The position numbers and the translations under genes are program-made. A model generated the notes under the pieces. The model saw only the letters and a list, made by a program, of their open reading frames with translations, did no database searches and was not told the DNA's origin. From Acrocarpospora catenulata (GTDB taxonomy: Bacteria; Actinomycetota; Actinomycetes; Streptosporangiales; Streptosporangiaceae): a DNA stretch of 57,626 nucleotides. The stretch is taken from contig NZ_JAHCST010000058.1 of NCBI RefSeq assembly GCF_018476525.1, forward strand, positions 1-57,626, read 5' to 3'. Of the stretch, positions 1-8,481 are shown one piece after another (position 1 is the first letter of the stretch; each line of letters opens with the position of its first letter).

Positions 1-805
1 ACTGCGGGGGTGGCTGCGGCGCGGGGGGCACGGGGGACACCGGGGGCGGCGGGGCGGCCTGCGGCTCCGGGGGATAGTTGTAGGCGGGCTGCTGAGCCGG
101 GCGGGCATGCGACGCCGGGCTCGGCAGCGCGGGAGTCCCGGCCGGTGGGCTGCTGACCGACCCAGGGAACGCGTTGCCGCCCTGGTTGACCCGCTCGGGG
201 GCCGAGCCGTTCCCGTTGCTGCGCCCGTTGGACTGGCCGCCCGCGACCCCGCCGGCCATGGTGTCCACCCCGGTGACCAGGTTCACGAACGGCCGCAGGT
301 GGCCCGCGCCGATCTCGATCAGGTCGTCGCACTCCTGCCGGAGCGTACGGGAGACCGCCCAGCTGCCCTCGGCGGTGATATGAATCACCGTCACCCGGAT
401 GCCCAGGTCCTGGGCGTCGCTGACCACCTGGGCCAGGTCCTCGTCGCCGCTCACCACCACCGCGTCGACCACGGCGTTGTTCCTGGCCAGGGTCATCAGG
501 TCGCGGTGCACCTGGGCGTCCACGCCCTCCCTGCGGCCCGGGCGGATCCGGCCCAGCCGGAGCTTCAGGCCGGGGATGTCGGCGAGCACGTCGTGCTCGG
601 GGGTGCGCCGGCCCTCGACGGTGGCCTCGTACCAGTAGCAGCGGAGCAGCGGCAGCCCGGTGCGCTCCCTGGCCAGACCGGTCAGCAGTTGGAGCAGCCC
701 CGGATAGTCCCAGCCGACGGCCTCACGATGGCGGGTCCCATGCACGGCCATCGCGCCGTCCGCCAGCAGGTAGCCAGCGTCAACGAAAAGCGCGCAGCGA
801 TCCAC
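1..805 (-). CDS. NYN-domain (LabA/PIN-like) protein, 3' end outside window
   Basis: Reading from a GTG at 805, the frame stays open to the window edge. The N-terminus CALFVDAGYLL carries the first acidic residue of the NYN/PIN-like nuclease fold, and DAVVVSGDEDLAQVVSDAQ about 115 residues in is the second conserved acidic motif (SGDEDL). NYN proteins are metal-dependent RNases or RNA-binding proteins of the LabA group. After about 190 residues the protein becomes a Pro/Ser/Ala/Gln-rich, probably disordered tail that runs off the edge, so its length is unknown. A TACCCT -10-like box lies on the same strand at 837-842 and a GGAAGG ribosome site before the GTG. It is divergent from pyrE. Family assignment is confident; substrate is unknown. 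Confidence 0.8.
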   Translation of the reverse strand, partial: MDRCALFVDAGYLLADGAMAVHGTRHREAVGWDYPGLLQLLTGLARERTGLPLLRCYWYEATVEGRRTPEHDVLADIPGLKLRLGRIRPGRREGVDAQVHRDLMTLARNNAVVDAVVVSGDEDLAQVVSDAQDLGIRVTVIHITAEGSWAVSRTLRQECDDLIEIGAGHLRPFVNLVTGVDTMAGGVAGGQSNGRSNGNGSAPERVNQGGNAFPGSVSSPPAGTPALPSPASHARPAQQPAYNYPPEPQAAPPPPVSPVPPAPQPPPQ

Positions 806-982
806 GCGACACCGCCCTTCCTAACGTGGCCATCTCAGGGTAATCAAGCGGGTGAGAACGCGAGGAGGAAACCCGGCGATTCCCGAGGCCCCACGCCGAC
901 GGTACCAGTTTGTCCCTGTCTTTCCCCCACTCAGACCAAGCCGGTACGGTGACCGCCCGACATCCCGCAGCCGGCCCGGATC

Positions 983-988
983 TAGGCT
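983..988 (+). promoter_or_regulatory. -10 box TAGGCT, leaderless pyrE
   Basis: TAGGCT fits the actinobacterial TANNNT consensus and ends 8 nt before the pyrE ATG. No Shine-Dalgarno sequence is visible, so the transcript probably starts at or beside the start codon. Confidence 0.55.
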
Positions 989-996
989 TGGGTTCC

Positions 997-1530
997 ATGA
1001 GCCACCGCGACGAACTGCTGTCCGAGATCCGGAACAAGGGTGTGGTGCACGGCCGCGTCACCCTCTCCTCCGGCCAGGAGGCCGACTACTACGTCGACCT
1101 GCGCCGGATCACTTTGGACGGGGTGGCCGCCCCGCTGGTGGGGCAGGTCATGCTGGACCTGACCGAGGATCTCGACTACGAGGCGGTGGGCGGGCTCACC
1201 CTGGGGGCCGACCCGGTGGCCACCGCCATGCTGCACGCGGCGGCGGCGCGCGGGATCATCCTGGACGCTTTCGTGGTGCGCAAGGCGGGCAAGGCGCACG
1301 GCCTGCAACGGCGGATCGAGGGGCCGGACGTGGCCGGGCGGCGGGTGCTCGCGGTCGAGGACACCTCCACCACCGGGGGTTCGGTGCTGACCGCCGTGGA
1401 GGCGCTGCAGGAGGCGGGGGCGATCGTGGCGGGCATCGCCACCATCGTGGACCGGGGGGCGGCGGAGAAGCTGATCGCCACCGGCGTGCCGTACCGCTCG
1501 GCCTACACGCTGGCGGATCTTGGGCTCTAG
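997..1530 (+). CDS. pyrE: Orotate phosphoribosyltransferase
   Basis: Transfers phosphoribose from PRPP to orotate, giving OMP in de novo pyrimidine synthesis in the cytosol. The 177-aa product has the usual family size. It shows SSGQEADYYVDLR near residue 25, the KAGKAHG lysine loop, and the PRPP-binding motif VLAVEDTSTTGGS around residue 118. The ATG at 997 was chosen because homology starts there and a TAGGCT box sits 8 nt upstream; an in-frame ATG at 910 would add 29 residues unlike the family. Its stop codon overlaps the stop of the convergent gene that follows. Confidence 0.95.
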   Translation: MSHRDELLSEIRNKGVVHGRVTLSSGQEADYYVDLRRITLDGVAAPLVGQVMLDLTEDLDYEAVGGLTLGADPVATAMLHAAAARGIILDAFVVRKAGKAHGLQRRIEGPDVAGRRVLAVEDTSTTGGSVLTAVEALQEAGAIVAGIATIVDRGAAEKLIATGVPYRSAYTLADLGL

Positions 1531-1955
1531 TCGCGTTTGACCTGGAACTCCGCGCGCTTGCCGGGTTCCCCGGCCGGGCGTTCCTTCCCGTTCTCCAGCA
1601 CGTGGACGGCTCCCGCGTCGTTCAGCACTACGTCGAGTCTGGGCTCGAAGTAGCTGACCTCCTGGCCGGCGGTCAGGTCCTGGTCGATCAGGATGTCGCC
1701 GCCGGGGACCCGCACGAAGACCGGGCAGCGCTGTGCGGCGCAGAGCAGCCGCAGCGTCGCCACCCTGGTCTCGCTGGGCCGGGGCACGGGTGTCGAGGAC
1801 ACGGTGGCCGCGGCCTCGGCGGGCCGGGGCGGCTCCCCCTGGTCCCGGTTGGCCAGGGTGATCAGAGCCACCGCGAGCAGCGCCAGCAACCCGGCCGACA
1901 GCACCATGATCACCAGCCGGGCCGCCCCCAGTGATCTGGATCTATGGCGTCCCAT
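1527..1955 (-). CDS. Single-pass membrane protein with RodZ C-terminal-like (DUF4115) domain
   Basis: A 142-aa protein. Residues 1-12 are basic, 13-35 form one transmembrane helix (LVIMVLSAGLLALLAVALI), 36-62 are a Pro/Ser/Thr linker, and 65-142 a compact domain. The pattern CPVFVRVPGGDILIDQDLTAGQ, then GAVHVLENGKERPAGEPGKRAEFQV, resembles the extracytoplasmic DUF4115 domain at the C-terminus of RodZ. The cytoplasmic HTH of RodZ is absent. The stop shares the CTAG tetranucleotide with the pyrE stop. A TACTCT box at 1963-1968 ends 7 nt before the ATG. The DUF4115 assignment is by motif and moderate in confidence; function is unknown, perhaps in the cell envelope. Confidence 0.7.
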   Translation of the reverse strand: MGRHRSRSLGAARLVIMVLSAGLLALLAVALITLANRDQGEPPRPAEAAATVSSTPVPRPSETRVATLRLLCAAQRCPVFVRVPGGDILIDQDLTAGQEVSYFEPRLDVVLNDAGAVHVLENGKERPAGEPGKRAEFQVKRD

Positions 1956-1962
1956 CTAGTGG

Positions 1963-1968
1963 AGAGTA
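1963..1968 (-). promoter_or_regulatory. -10 box TACTCT, probable leaderless start
   Basis: On the minus strand TACTCT ends 7 nt before the ATG at 1955. No convincing ribosome-binding site lies between them. Confidence 0.5.
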
Positions 1969-2009
1969 GCCACATATCAACCGAACTGTGGTGAAAGATC
2001 TACCAACCG

Positions 2010-2690
2010 CTATTGGTCGATCAGTCCGCGGTGGTGCTTGCCCTTCGGATCGGGCGCCGCCGCCTTCCGGTTCTTCAGGATCTCCTTGATGATCGGGATC
2101 ACCGAGAGCAGGATGATCACCGCCGCGCCGGGCAGGATGTAGCGGTCGACGTTGGGGATCTTGCTGCCGATGAAGTACCCGAAGAGCAGCAGGCCGTCGG
2201 TCCACACGATGCCGCCGATGACGTTCCAGATCAGGAAACGCCGGGGGTTCATGCCGAGCATGCCCGCCACCGGGTTGAGGAAGGTCCGGACGATCGGGAT
2301 GAACCGGGCCAGCACCACGGCCTTCTCCGGCCCGAACTTCTCGAAGTAGAACTGGGCCTTGTCCACGTACTCCTGCTTGAAGAGCCGGGAGTCCGGCCGG
2401 GCGAACAGCCGCGGCCCCGCCTTGGCGCCGATGTAGTGACCCAGCTGCGCGCCCGCGATGGCGCAGATCGGGGCGCCGACCAGCAATAACCCGAGAGGGA
2501 ACGGCGTTTCGAGCCCGACCGCGCTGGCGACCTGTGCGGACGCCCCCATCCCGGCCACCACGAGCAGCGAGTCACCGGGCAGGAAGAAGCCGATCAGGAG
2601 CCCGGTCTCGGCGAAAATGATCGTCAGAATGCCGATGAGGCCGAAGGTGACGATCCACCATTCGGCGCTGAGGAGATTTGAGACGTCCAT
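2010..2690 (-). CDS. DedA family membrane protein
   Basis: A 226-aa polytopic protein of the DedA/SNARE-associated (VTT) family, which takes part in membrane lipid scrambling and proton-dependent envelope homeostasis. Typical features are the glycine-rich E-TGLLIGFFLPGDSLL segment near residue 28, the amphipathic FARFIPIVRTFLNPVAGM-like motif (here ARFIPIVRTFLNPVAG, near 128) and several hydrophobic helices ending near residue 200. The C-terminal tail is basic. A TAGGCT box 8 nt before the ATG suggests a leaderless transcript. It is divergent from the aldolase gene. The transported substrate cannot be deduced. Confidence 0.9.
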   Translation of the reverse strand: MDVSNLLSAEWWIVTFGLIGILTIIFAETGLLIGFFLPGDSLLVVAGMGASAQVASAVGLETPFPLGLLLVGAPICAIAGAQLGHYIGAKAGPRLFARPDSRLFKQEYVDKAQFYFEKFGPEKAVVLARFIPIVRTFLNPVAGMLGMNPRRFLIWNVIGGIVWTDGLLLFGYFIGSKIPNVDRYILPGAAVIILLSVIPIIKEILKNRKAAAPDPKGKHHRGLIDQ

Positions 2691-2698
2691 CGCGGACG

Positions 2699-2704
2699 AG
2701 CCTA
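2699..2704 (-). promoter_or_regulatory. -10 box TAGGCT, leaderless dedA-like gene
   Basis: Minus-strand TAGGCT ends 8 nt before the ATG at 2690. It is the same hexamer at the same distance as at pyrE. Confidence 0.55.
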
Positions 2705-2828
2705 CCCCGGGTGACGGAAAATGGTGGAGAAGCCTCGTTGGTGGGTAGGCCCTGCGCTTCCCTCACCGGGCTGCCCTTCGGGATACTTTGGCAACAGCCA
2801 GATTCATTGAACAGGGAGCTGACTTCCG

Positions 2829-3851
<1,023 letters not shown>

Positions 3852-3870
3852 ACCCGCACCGCCCCGCAAC

Positions 3871-3901
3871 AAGGGCCCGGATCACGAAGATCTGGGCCCT
3901 T
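3871..3901 (+). terminator. Rho-independent-type hairpin after fbaA
   Basis: AAGGGCCCGGATC pairs with GATCTGGGCCCTT (13 bp, one G-T pair) over a short loop, 20 nt after the stop. There is no U-run, as is common in actinomycetes. Confidence 0.8.
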
Positions 3902-3989
3902 CGCGTAAATTTGAGGAAATGATTACGGCTGGCACGGATCAGGTATGACTAACTTCGTGAATCCTCCAGGAACGGGAGCCGTATAGCCG

Positions 3990-4409
3990 ATGGAAATCAG
4001 CGACAACCTGCTGGCTGGTCCGCCGCCCACCCTGTTGCCCGACACCCCCGAGGCCAGGGACATGACCGAAAAGGGGTTCAAGGCGGCCGACGTCGCCGCC
4101 CGCTTCCCCGCGTACTCGGCGGCCTGGGCGACCCTCGCCGACGACTACTTCGCGGCCGGTCACGCGGTCACCTCCTACGCGTTCGCCCGCACCGGCTACC
4201 ACCGCGGCCTGGACCAGCTCCGCCGCGCCGGCTGGAAGGGCCACGGCCCCATCCCCTGGGAACACGAGCCCAACCGCGGTTTCCTGCGCTGCCTCAACGC
4301 CCTGGCCCGCGCCGCGCAGGCCATCGGGGAGAAGGACGAGGCCGAGCGGTGTCTCCAGTTCCTGCGGGAGAGCTCGCCGACAGCTGCGGCGGAACTAACT
4401 AGTAGCTAG
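3990..4409 (+). CDS. DUF3151 family protein
   Basis: A 139-aa soluble protein with the conserved DUF3151 pattern: [11 protein letters not shown] at the N-terminus, [17 protein letters not shown] at 45-60, [23 protein letters not shown] at 65-87, then a helical C-terminus that resembles a small TPR-like arrangement. The function is not established. The family is almost confined to Actinobacteria and is usually found between fba and purA, as here. GGGAG lies upstream of the ATG, and a terminator follows the stop and separates it from purA. Confidence 0.9.
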   Translation: MEISDNLLAGPPPTLLPDTPEARDMTEKGFKAADVAARFPAYSAAWATLADDYFAAGHAVTSYAFARTGYHRGLDQLRRAGWKGHGPIPWEHEPNRGFLRCLNALARAAQAIGEKDEAERCLQFLRESSPTAAAELTSS

Positions 4410-4437
4410 TTGTTCGCGTACATTAAGGGTGCAAGAG

Positions 4438-4470
4438 CCCCTGTCGCGATTGCGGCAGGGGTTTGTTTTG
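4438..4470 (+). terminator. Intrinsic terminator between DUF3151 gene and purA
   Basis: A 10-bp stem (CCCCTGTCGC with GCGGCAGGGG, one wobble pair) over a GATT loop is followed by TTTGTTTTG, a classical intrinsic terminator. It ends only 18 nt before the purA ATG, so it could also act as a leader attenuator for purA. Confidence 0.8.
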
Positions 4471-4488
4471 GTGTACGGGAGTTTGAGC

Positions 4489-5772
4489 ATGCCGGCTGTC
4501 GTTCTGGTTGGCGCCCAATGGGGCGATGAGGGCAAGGGAAAGGCCACCGACCTGCTGGGCGGTGAGGTCGACTTCGTGGTCCGGTACCAGGGGGGCAACA
4601 ACGCGGGGCACACGGTCGTCATCGGCGACCAGAAGTACGCGCTGCACCTGTTGCCGACGGGCGTCCTGTCGCCCTCGGTGACGCCGGTGATCGGCAACGG
4701 CGTGGTGATCGACCCGGGCGTGCTGCTCAGCGAGATCGACGGCCTGGCGGCCCGCGGCATCTCCTGCGACCGCCTGCTCATCTCCGGCAGCGCGCACCTG
4801 ATCATGCCCCACCACAAGGCGCTGGACAAGGTCACCGAGCGGTACCTGGGCAAGGCCAAGATCGGGACCACCGGGCGGGGCATCGGGCCCGCGTACAGCG
4901 ACAAGATCAATCGCATGGGCATCCGGGTGCAGGACCTGCTCGACCCCGGCATCCTGGCGAAGAAGATCGAGGGCGCGCTGCACGACAAGAACCAGATCCT
5001 CACCAAGATCTACAACCGGCGAGGGCTCGACCCGGCCAAGGTGCTGGCGGAGTACCTGGCCTACGCCGAGCGGCTCCGGCCGTTCATCGCCGACACCTCG
5101 CTGGTGCTCAGCCAGGCTCTGGACGAGGGCAGGTTCGTGCTGCTTGAGGGCGGTCAGGGCACGCTGCTCGACATCGACCACGGCACCTACCCGTTCGTCA
5201 CCTCCAGCTCGCCGACCAGCGGCGGCGCCTGCGCCGGGTCCGGCATCCCGCCCACCCGGCTGACCCGGGTGATCGGCATCCTGAAGGCGTACACCACCCG
5301 GGTCGGGTCCGGGCCCTTCCCCACCGAGCTCCTCGACGAGCAGGGCGAGTGGCTCCGGCAGACCGGCCACGAGTACGGCACCACCACCGGCCGCAACCGC
5401 CGCTGCGGCTGGTTCGACGCGGTGATCGCCCGGTACGCCACCCGGATCAACGGCGTCACCGACTTCTTCCTCACCAAGCTGGACGTGCTCTCCGGGCTGG
5501 CCCGGATCCCCGTCTGCGTCGCGTACGAGGTGGACGGCAAGCGCCACGACGAGATCCCGATGACCCAGACCGAGTTCCACCACGCCACGCCGGTCTACGA
5601 GGAGTTCCCCGGCTGGCAGGAGGACATCACCAGCGCCAAGACCTTCGACGACCTGCCGCCGAACGCGCAGGCGTACGTGCGGGCCCTGGAGGAGATGAGC
5701 GGCGCCCCGATCTCCGCCATCGGAGTCGGCCCGGGCCGCGACCAGACCGTCCAGATCCGCTCGCTCGTCTGA
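4489..5772 (+). CDS. purA: Adenylosuccinate synthetase
   Basis: Converts IMP, aspartate and GTP to adenylosuccinate, the first committed step to AMP. The 427-aa product has family-typical length. It shows the GTP-binding loop [11 protein letters not shown] with catalytic Asp near residue 13, the NNAGHT motif near residue 38, [11 protein letters not shown] near 125, and a C-terminal GVGPGRDQT. The ATG at 4489 has GGGAG seven bases upstream; an in-frame upstream ATG at 4429 lies inside the terminator and is rejected. A run of degenerate 47-bp repeats follows the stop. Confidence 0.96.
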   Translation: MPAVVLVGAQWGDEGKGKATDLLGGEVDFVVRYQGGNNAGHTVVIGDQKYALHLLPTGVLSPSVTPVIGNGVVIDPGVLLSEIDGLAARGISCDRLLISGSAHLIMPHHKALDKVTERYLGKAKIGTTGRGIGPAYSDKINRMGIRVQDLLDPGILAKKIEGALHDKNQILTKIYNRRGLDPAKVLAEYLAYAERLRPFIADTSLVLSQALDEGRFVLLEGGQGTLLDIDHGTYPFVTSSSPTSGGACAGSGIPPTRLTRVIGILKAYTTRVGSGPFPTELLDEQGEWLRQTGHEYGTTTGRNRRCGWFDAVIARYATRINGVTDFFLTKLDVLSGLARIPVCVAYEVDGKRHDEIPMTQTEFHHATPVYEEFPGWQEDITSAKTFDDLPPNAQAYVRALEEMSGAPISAIGVGPGRDQTVQIRSLV

Positions 5773-5790
5773 AGGTTTCATCGGAAGTCG

Positions 5791-5915
5791 GAGACGTTCG
5801 CAGAGTTCGTCCGGACTCGATGAGATTCGGAACTTCGGAGATGTTCGCAGAGTTCATCGGAGCTCGGTGAGATTCGGGGACTTTCGCAGGCTTCGTCCGA
5901 ATTAGAGGAATTTCG
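5791..5915. repeat. Degenerate tandem repeats after purA
   Basis: Two copies of a 40-nt block start at 5791 and 5838 (period 47). Both contain TTCGCAGAGTTC and end TGAGATTCGG, with about five differences. A shorter, more diverged third copy around 5878-5915 keeps CGCAG, TTCGTCCGA and ATTTCG. No open frame or simple palindrome explains them. The whole gap 5773-6048 otherwise holds no recognised gene. Confidence 0.7.
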
Positions 5916-6048
5916 TGGGGCTCGTCGGAATATTCTCACTCGTCAGGGATGGTGGGAGTTGATGAGATGTGTCGCCGTTGGGCGCGCCGACAGCCCCTCT
6001 TGCCGCGCCGTACCGCCCCGGGTTCTTAGCCCGGGGTGGGGGACCAGG

Positions 6049-6054
6049 TAGGGT
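6049..6054 (+). promoter_or_regulatory. -10 box TAGGGT, leaderless GDPD gene
   Basis: TAGGGT ends 8 nt before the GTG at 6063, with no ribosome site in between. This decides the start of the following gene. Confidence 0.55.
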
Positions 6055-6062
6055 TTCGCGGC

Positions 6063-6992
6063 GTGCACGGACATGTTGAGCTGCATGGCCATCGGGGCGC
6101 GCGGGGGCTGCGTCCGGAGAACACGCTGCCGGGGCTGGCGTACGCCCTGGAGACGGGCGTGGACGCGCTGGAATTCGACGTCACGCTGACCGCGGACGAC
6201 CGGCTGATCCTCAGCCACGACCTCACCGTCTCCCCGGTCACCACCGCCGACACCCGCCCGGCCACCCCGGGCGACCCGATGTACCCCTACGTCGGCAAAC
6301 CCATCAGGCGCCTCACCCTCGCCCAACTCCACACCCTGGAAGCCGGCGTCCGCCACCCCACCCGCGACAACGACCCCTTCGCGGCCACCCAGCTCCCCAT
6401 CCCCGACACCCGCATGCCCACCCTCGGCGCCGTCCTCGCCCTGGTGGCCGCCTACAGCGCCGACAAGGTCCGCCTGCACATCGAACTCAAATCCGACCCC
6501 ACCCAGCCCGACCTCTCCCCCGACCCGCACCGCTTCACCGACCTCGTCCTCACCGAACTCGACCGCCACCAGCGCCTGTCCACCTCCGCCATCCTCAGCT
6601 TCGACTGGCGCCTCCTCACCCTCACCCGCGAAGCCGTCCCCCACCGCGTCGCCCTCATCGAGTCCGACACCATCGACCCCCGCTGGCTGGCCGGCCTGAA
6701 CCCCCACGACTTCGCCTCCGACCTCCCCACCATGGCAACAGCCATCAACGCCACCGCCTTCTCCCCCGACCACATCCTCATCGACGAACCCCTGATGACC
6801 AGCGCAGCCACCCACAACCTCCCGGTCGTGGCCTGGACGGTCAACAGCCCAGACCACGCCGCCCAACTACTCGACCTGGGCGTCCGCGGCATCGTCACCG
6901 ACTACCCAAACCGCATGCGCGAACTCTGGACCGCCCGCGGCCTGCCCCTACCCCCTCAGCTCCGCGCACTGCGCTCCGCGGCCCTGACCTAG
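6063..6992 (+). CDS. Glycerophosphodiester phosphodiesterase
   Basis: Hydrolyses glycerophosphodiesters to glycerol 3-phosphate and an alcohol. The 309-aa protein starts close to the catalytic HGHRGARGLRPENT motif. It contains ALEFDVTLTADDRLILSHD (metal-ligand Glu/Asp and second catalytic His) and the C-terminal VVAWTVNSPDHAAQLLDLGVRGIVTDYP of the GDPD TIM barrel. No signal peptide is seen, so it is probably cytoplasmic. The GTG at 6063 was chosen for the TAGGGT box upstream; an in-frame GTG at 6036 is possible. From about 6300 the coding strand is extremely C-rich with almost exclusive use of CCC, ACC and CTC-type codons, unlike its neighbours. Confidence 0.88.
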   Translation: MHGHVELHGHRGARGLRPENTLPGLAYALETGVDALEFDVTLTADDRLILSHDLTVSPVTTADTRPATPGDPMYPYVGKPIRRLTLAQLHTLEAGVRHPTRDNDPFAATQLPIPDTRMPTLGAVLALVAAYSADKVRLHIELKSDPTQPDLSPDPHRFTDLVLTELDRHQRLSTSAILSFDWRLLTLTREAVPHRVALIESDTIDPRWLAGLNPHDFASDLPTMATAINATAFSPDHILIDEPLMTSAATHNLPVVAWTVNSPDHAAQLLDLGVRGIVTDYPNRMRELWTARGLPLPPQLRALRSAALT

Positions 6993-7025
6993 GCAGCCCG
7001 GTATCCGAGGGGACAGCGCATCGAG

Positions 7026-7076
7026 ATGTATCGAACTCTGCCCCTCGCCCAGATTGATGGGTAGAGTTTGATACAT
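7026..7076. promoter_or_regulatory. Inverted-repeat operator with leaderless promoter of abiEi copy A
   Basis: ATGTATCGAACTCT (7026-7039) and AGAGTTTGATACAT (7063-7076) form 14-bp inverted half-sites with one mismatch, 23 bp apart. The right half-site covers the -10 box TAGAGT (7062-7067) and the ATG at 7075, 7 nt downstream. AbiEi antitoxins are known to repress their own promoter through inverted repeats, so this is the probable operator. The same pair is kept at the second copy (28385-28434). Confidence 0.7.
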
Positions 7077-7698
7077 GAGGGCGGGGGAAGCTCGGGCGTT
7101 CGAGGCACGGTTGGTGGCCCTGCCGCCCACCTTTACCTCTGCTCAAGCACGTCGTGCTGGCATCCCGTCCCGCGACCTTGCTCTTCTGGTATCGGAAGGG
7201 AAGCTTGACGAGCTGTCGCGAGGGGTCTATCGCCAAGCGAGCGCTCCGGAGACCGCGCATCTTGATCTGCTTGCTGTGTGTACGCGTGTGCCGCGCGCGA
7301 TCGTCTGCGGAGAATCCGCTCTTGCTCTTCACGAACTCATCGACGACATACCTTCGGCTGTGCACATCGCTGTGGCACGCGGCAGTCATCGCCCATTGTT
7401 TCCCTATCCACCTGTTGTGGTGTCCCAGTACGCCGCCGACACGTTCGACCTCGGCCGCGAGGACTTCCCACTCGCCCCCGGAGAGAACGTTCCCGTCTAC
7501 AACGCGCCCCGGAGCGTGGTCGACGCGATGCGACATCGCCATGTGATCGGAAAGGACTTGGCGCTCTCGGCGCTCGGCCGGTACCTGCGCACTCGCGGTC
7601 GTACCGCGGTCAATGAACTTCAGGACATAGCCGAGGAACTGAAGGCAATGCCGGCGATCCGCCCAGCGGTCGAGGCGGTGTTGGCGCTCGGCGCATGA
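7075..7698 (+). CDS. AbiEi-type antitoxin / winged-helix regulator, copy A
   Basis: The 207-aa product belongs to the type IV TA antitoxin AbiEi group. It has an N-terminal winged helix (FTSAQARRAGIPSRDLALLVSEGKLDELSRGVYRQ, about 18-52) and a C-terminal region from 65 (AVCTRVPRAIVCGESALALHEL) that neutralises the AbiEii nucleotidyltransferase. It looks full length, but its last codons derive from the toxin gene: after VLA it reads LGA and stops inside the ATGA of a toxin remnant. The start is leaderless within the operator. Residues up to HVIGKDLA are almost identical to the truncated copy at 28 kb. It may still repress both operators. Confidence 0.85.
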   Translation: MRAGEARAFEARLVALPPTFTSAQARRAGIPSRDLALLVSEGKLDELSRGVYRQASAPETAHLDLLAVCTRVPRAIVCGESALALHELIDDIPSAVHIAVARGSHRPLFPYPPVVVSQYAADTFDLGREDFPLAPGENVPVYNAPRSVVDAMRHRHVIGKDLALSALGRYLRTRGRTAVNELQDIAEELKAMPAIRPAVEAVLALGA

Positions 7699-7862
7699 CG
7701 AGAGACATCGACATTCTTGGCCGTGCCTTCCCGGCGACGATGCCGAGATCATGCGACGGATAGCCCGGGATAGCGGGAACAGTTGTCGAGGATGGTGTGA
7801 TCTTTGGCTCCCCGCCTGGGGCCATGATTCAGGCGCGGGCGGCATGTGCCTTCGGGTCCTGA
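7683..7862 (+). pseudogene. Remnant of AbiEii-type nucleotidyltransferase toxin
   Basis: In one frame GARRMTRDIDILGR reads as the nucleotidyltransferase active-site region of AbiEii toxins (TRDID). The frame then breaks. The pieces EIMRRIARD and GTVVEDGVIFGSPPGAMI, also typical of these toxins, continue in two other frames to a stop at 7862. The N-terminal part is missing: it appears to have been deleted between the end of the antitoxin gene and ARRM. No functional toxin can be made. Confidence 0.7.
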
Positions 7863-8071
7863 TCCGGGCGTTGCCTTCGATTGGCTTACTCCGCCGGAAG
7901 TCCTGATTTACTGGTACATATGAGTTACGGCCATGTTTAGTGGGGCTCACCAGCAGGCGGTATCCCACTAGGCTGGCGTTTGTGCTCTTTCTGGGTGTTT
8001 TGAGGTGAATGAAACCGACCTCGGGGGTCGGTTTCCCGGCCTACCAAAATGCACTCAGAAAGGTACATCAG
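7863..8071. other. Intergenic stretch after the AbiE remnant
   Basis: No gene is recognised. A short frame from a GTG at about 7847 ends with AFDWLTPPEVLIYWYI and a stop at about 7922; it may be another remnant. A hairpin lies at 8011-8035. Confidence 0.4.
8011..8035 (+). terminator. Perfect 10-bp hairpin
   Basis: GAAACCGACC and GGTCGGTTTC pair perfectly over a 5-nt loop. It could terminate transcripts of the decayed AbiE locus or act as a leader element for the small ORF that follows. No U-run is present. Confidence 0.5.
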
Positions 8072-8278
8072 GTGGATACACCTTCCAAAGGCGACATGCT
8101 GTCGCAGCAATGGGATGGTGGTACGGAACTGCCCGGAGAGCATCCGGAATCGGACGTATCGCTGTCCGGAAGACGTAGTCACCGTCGCCGGTGGATGCGC
8201 CGGATGGTGCGGGTCAGTGCTGGAACCTCGGTACAAATCCGACTTTATTACACCATTGGCGACAAATGGCCCGAGTAG
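8072..8278 (+). CDS. Possible small basic protein, 68 aa
   Basis: A GTG at 8072 has AAAGG eight bases upstream and opens a 68-codon frame. The centre is very basic (SGRRSHRRRWMRRM, about 33-46) and the end is VQIRLYYTIGDKWPE. The TAG stop sits inside the left arm of a perfect palindrome, so gene and terminator are fused. An in-frame ATG at 8009 would add 21 residues. No family is recognised. The position between two hairpins and before the large regulator gene supports a real transcription unit, but coding is unproven. Confidence 0.35.
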   Translation: MDTPSKGDMLSQQWDGGTELPGEHPESDVSLSGRRSHRRRWMRRMVRVSAGTSVQIRLYYTIGDKWPE

Positions 8279-8292
8279 CTACTCGGGCCATT
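8265..8292 (+). terminator. 28-bp perfect palindrome, probable terminator
   Basis: Two 14-nt arms, AATGGCCCGAGTAG and its exact complement, meet without a loop. The TAG of the preceding small ORF is in the left arm. RNA would form a strong hairpin. As DNA it is also a perfect protein-binding dyad, so an operator for the downstream regulator is an alternative. Confidence 0.6.
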
Positions 8293-8481
8293 AGCCGGCG
8301 GTATCGCTGACCGGCGGGGGGTTCCGGAAATCAGGTCGCAAACTGGAGCCGGGACCCTTCGCCCACAGCATCGCAAGGTACATCCGGAGTGTGTACATCC
8401 CCCGAACGTACAGAGTCATCTAATTACATACCTGGGGACGCGCGCTACGGCCAGATCTACATAGCTAGATGGTGTTGATCC
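8293..8481. promoter_or_regulatory. Leader/promoter region of the 950-aa regulator gene
   Basis: No gene is seen. It holds repeated GTACATCC elements (about 8378 and 8395; GTACATCAG also occurs at 8063) and an AT-richer patch with TAATTACATAC near 8425. These are candidate operator or -10 elements, not proven ones. No clear ribosome site precedes the ATG at 8482. Confidence 0.35.
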
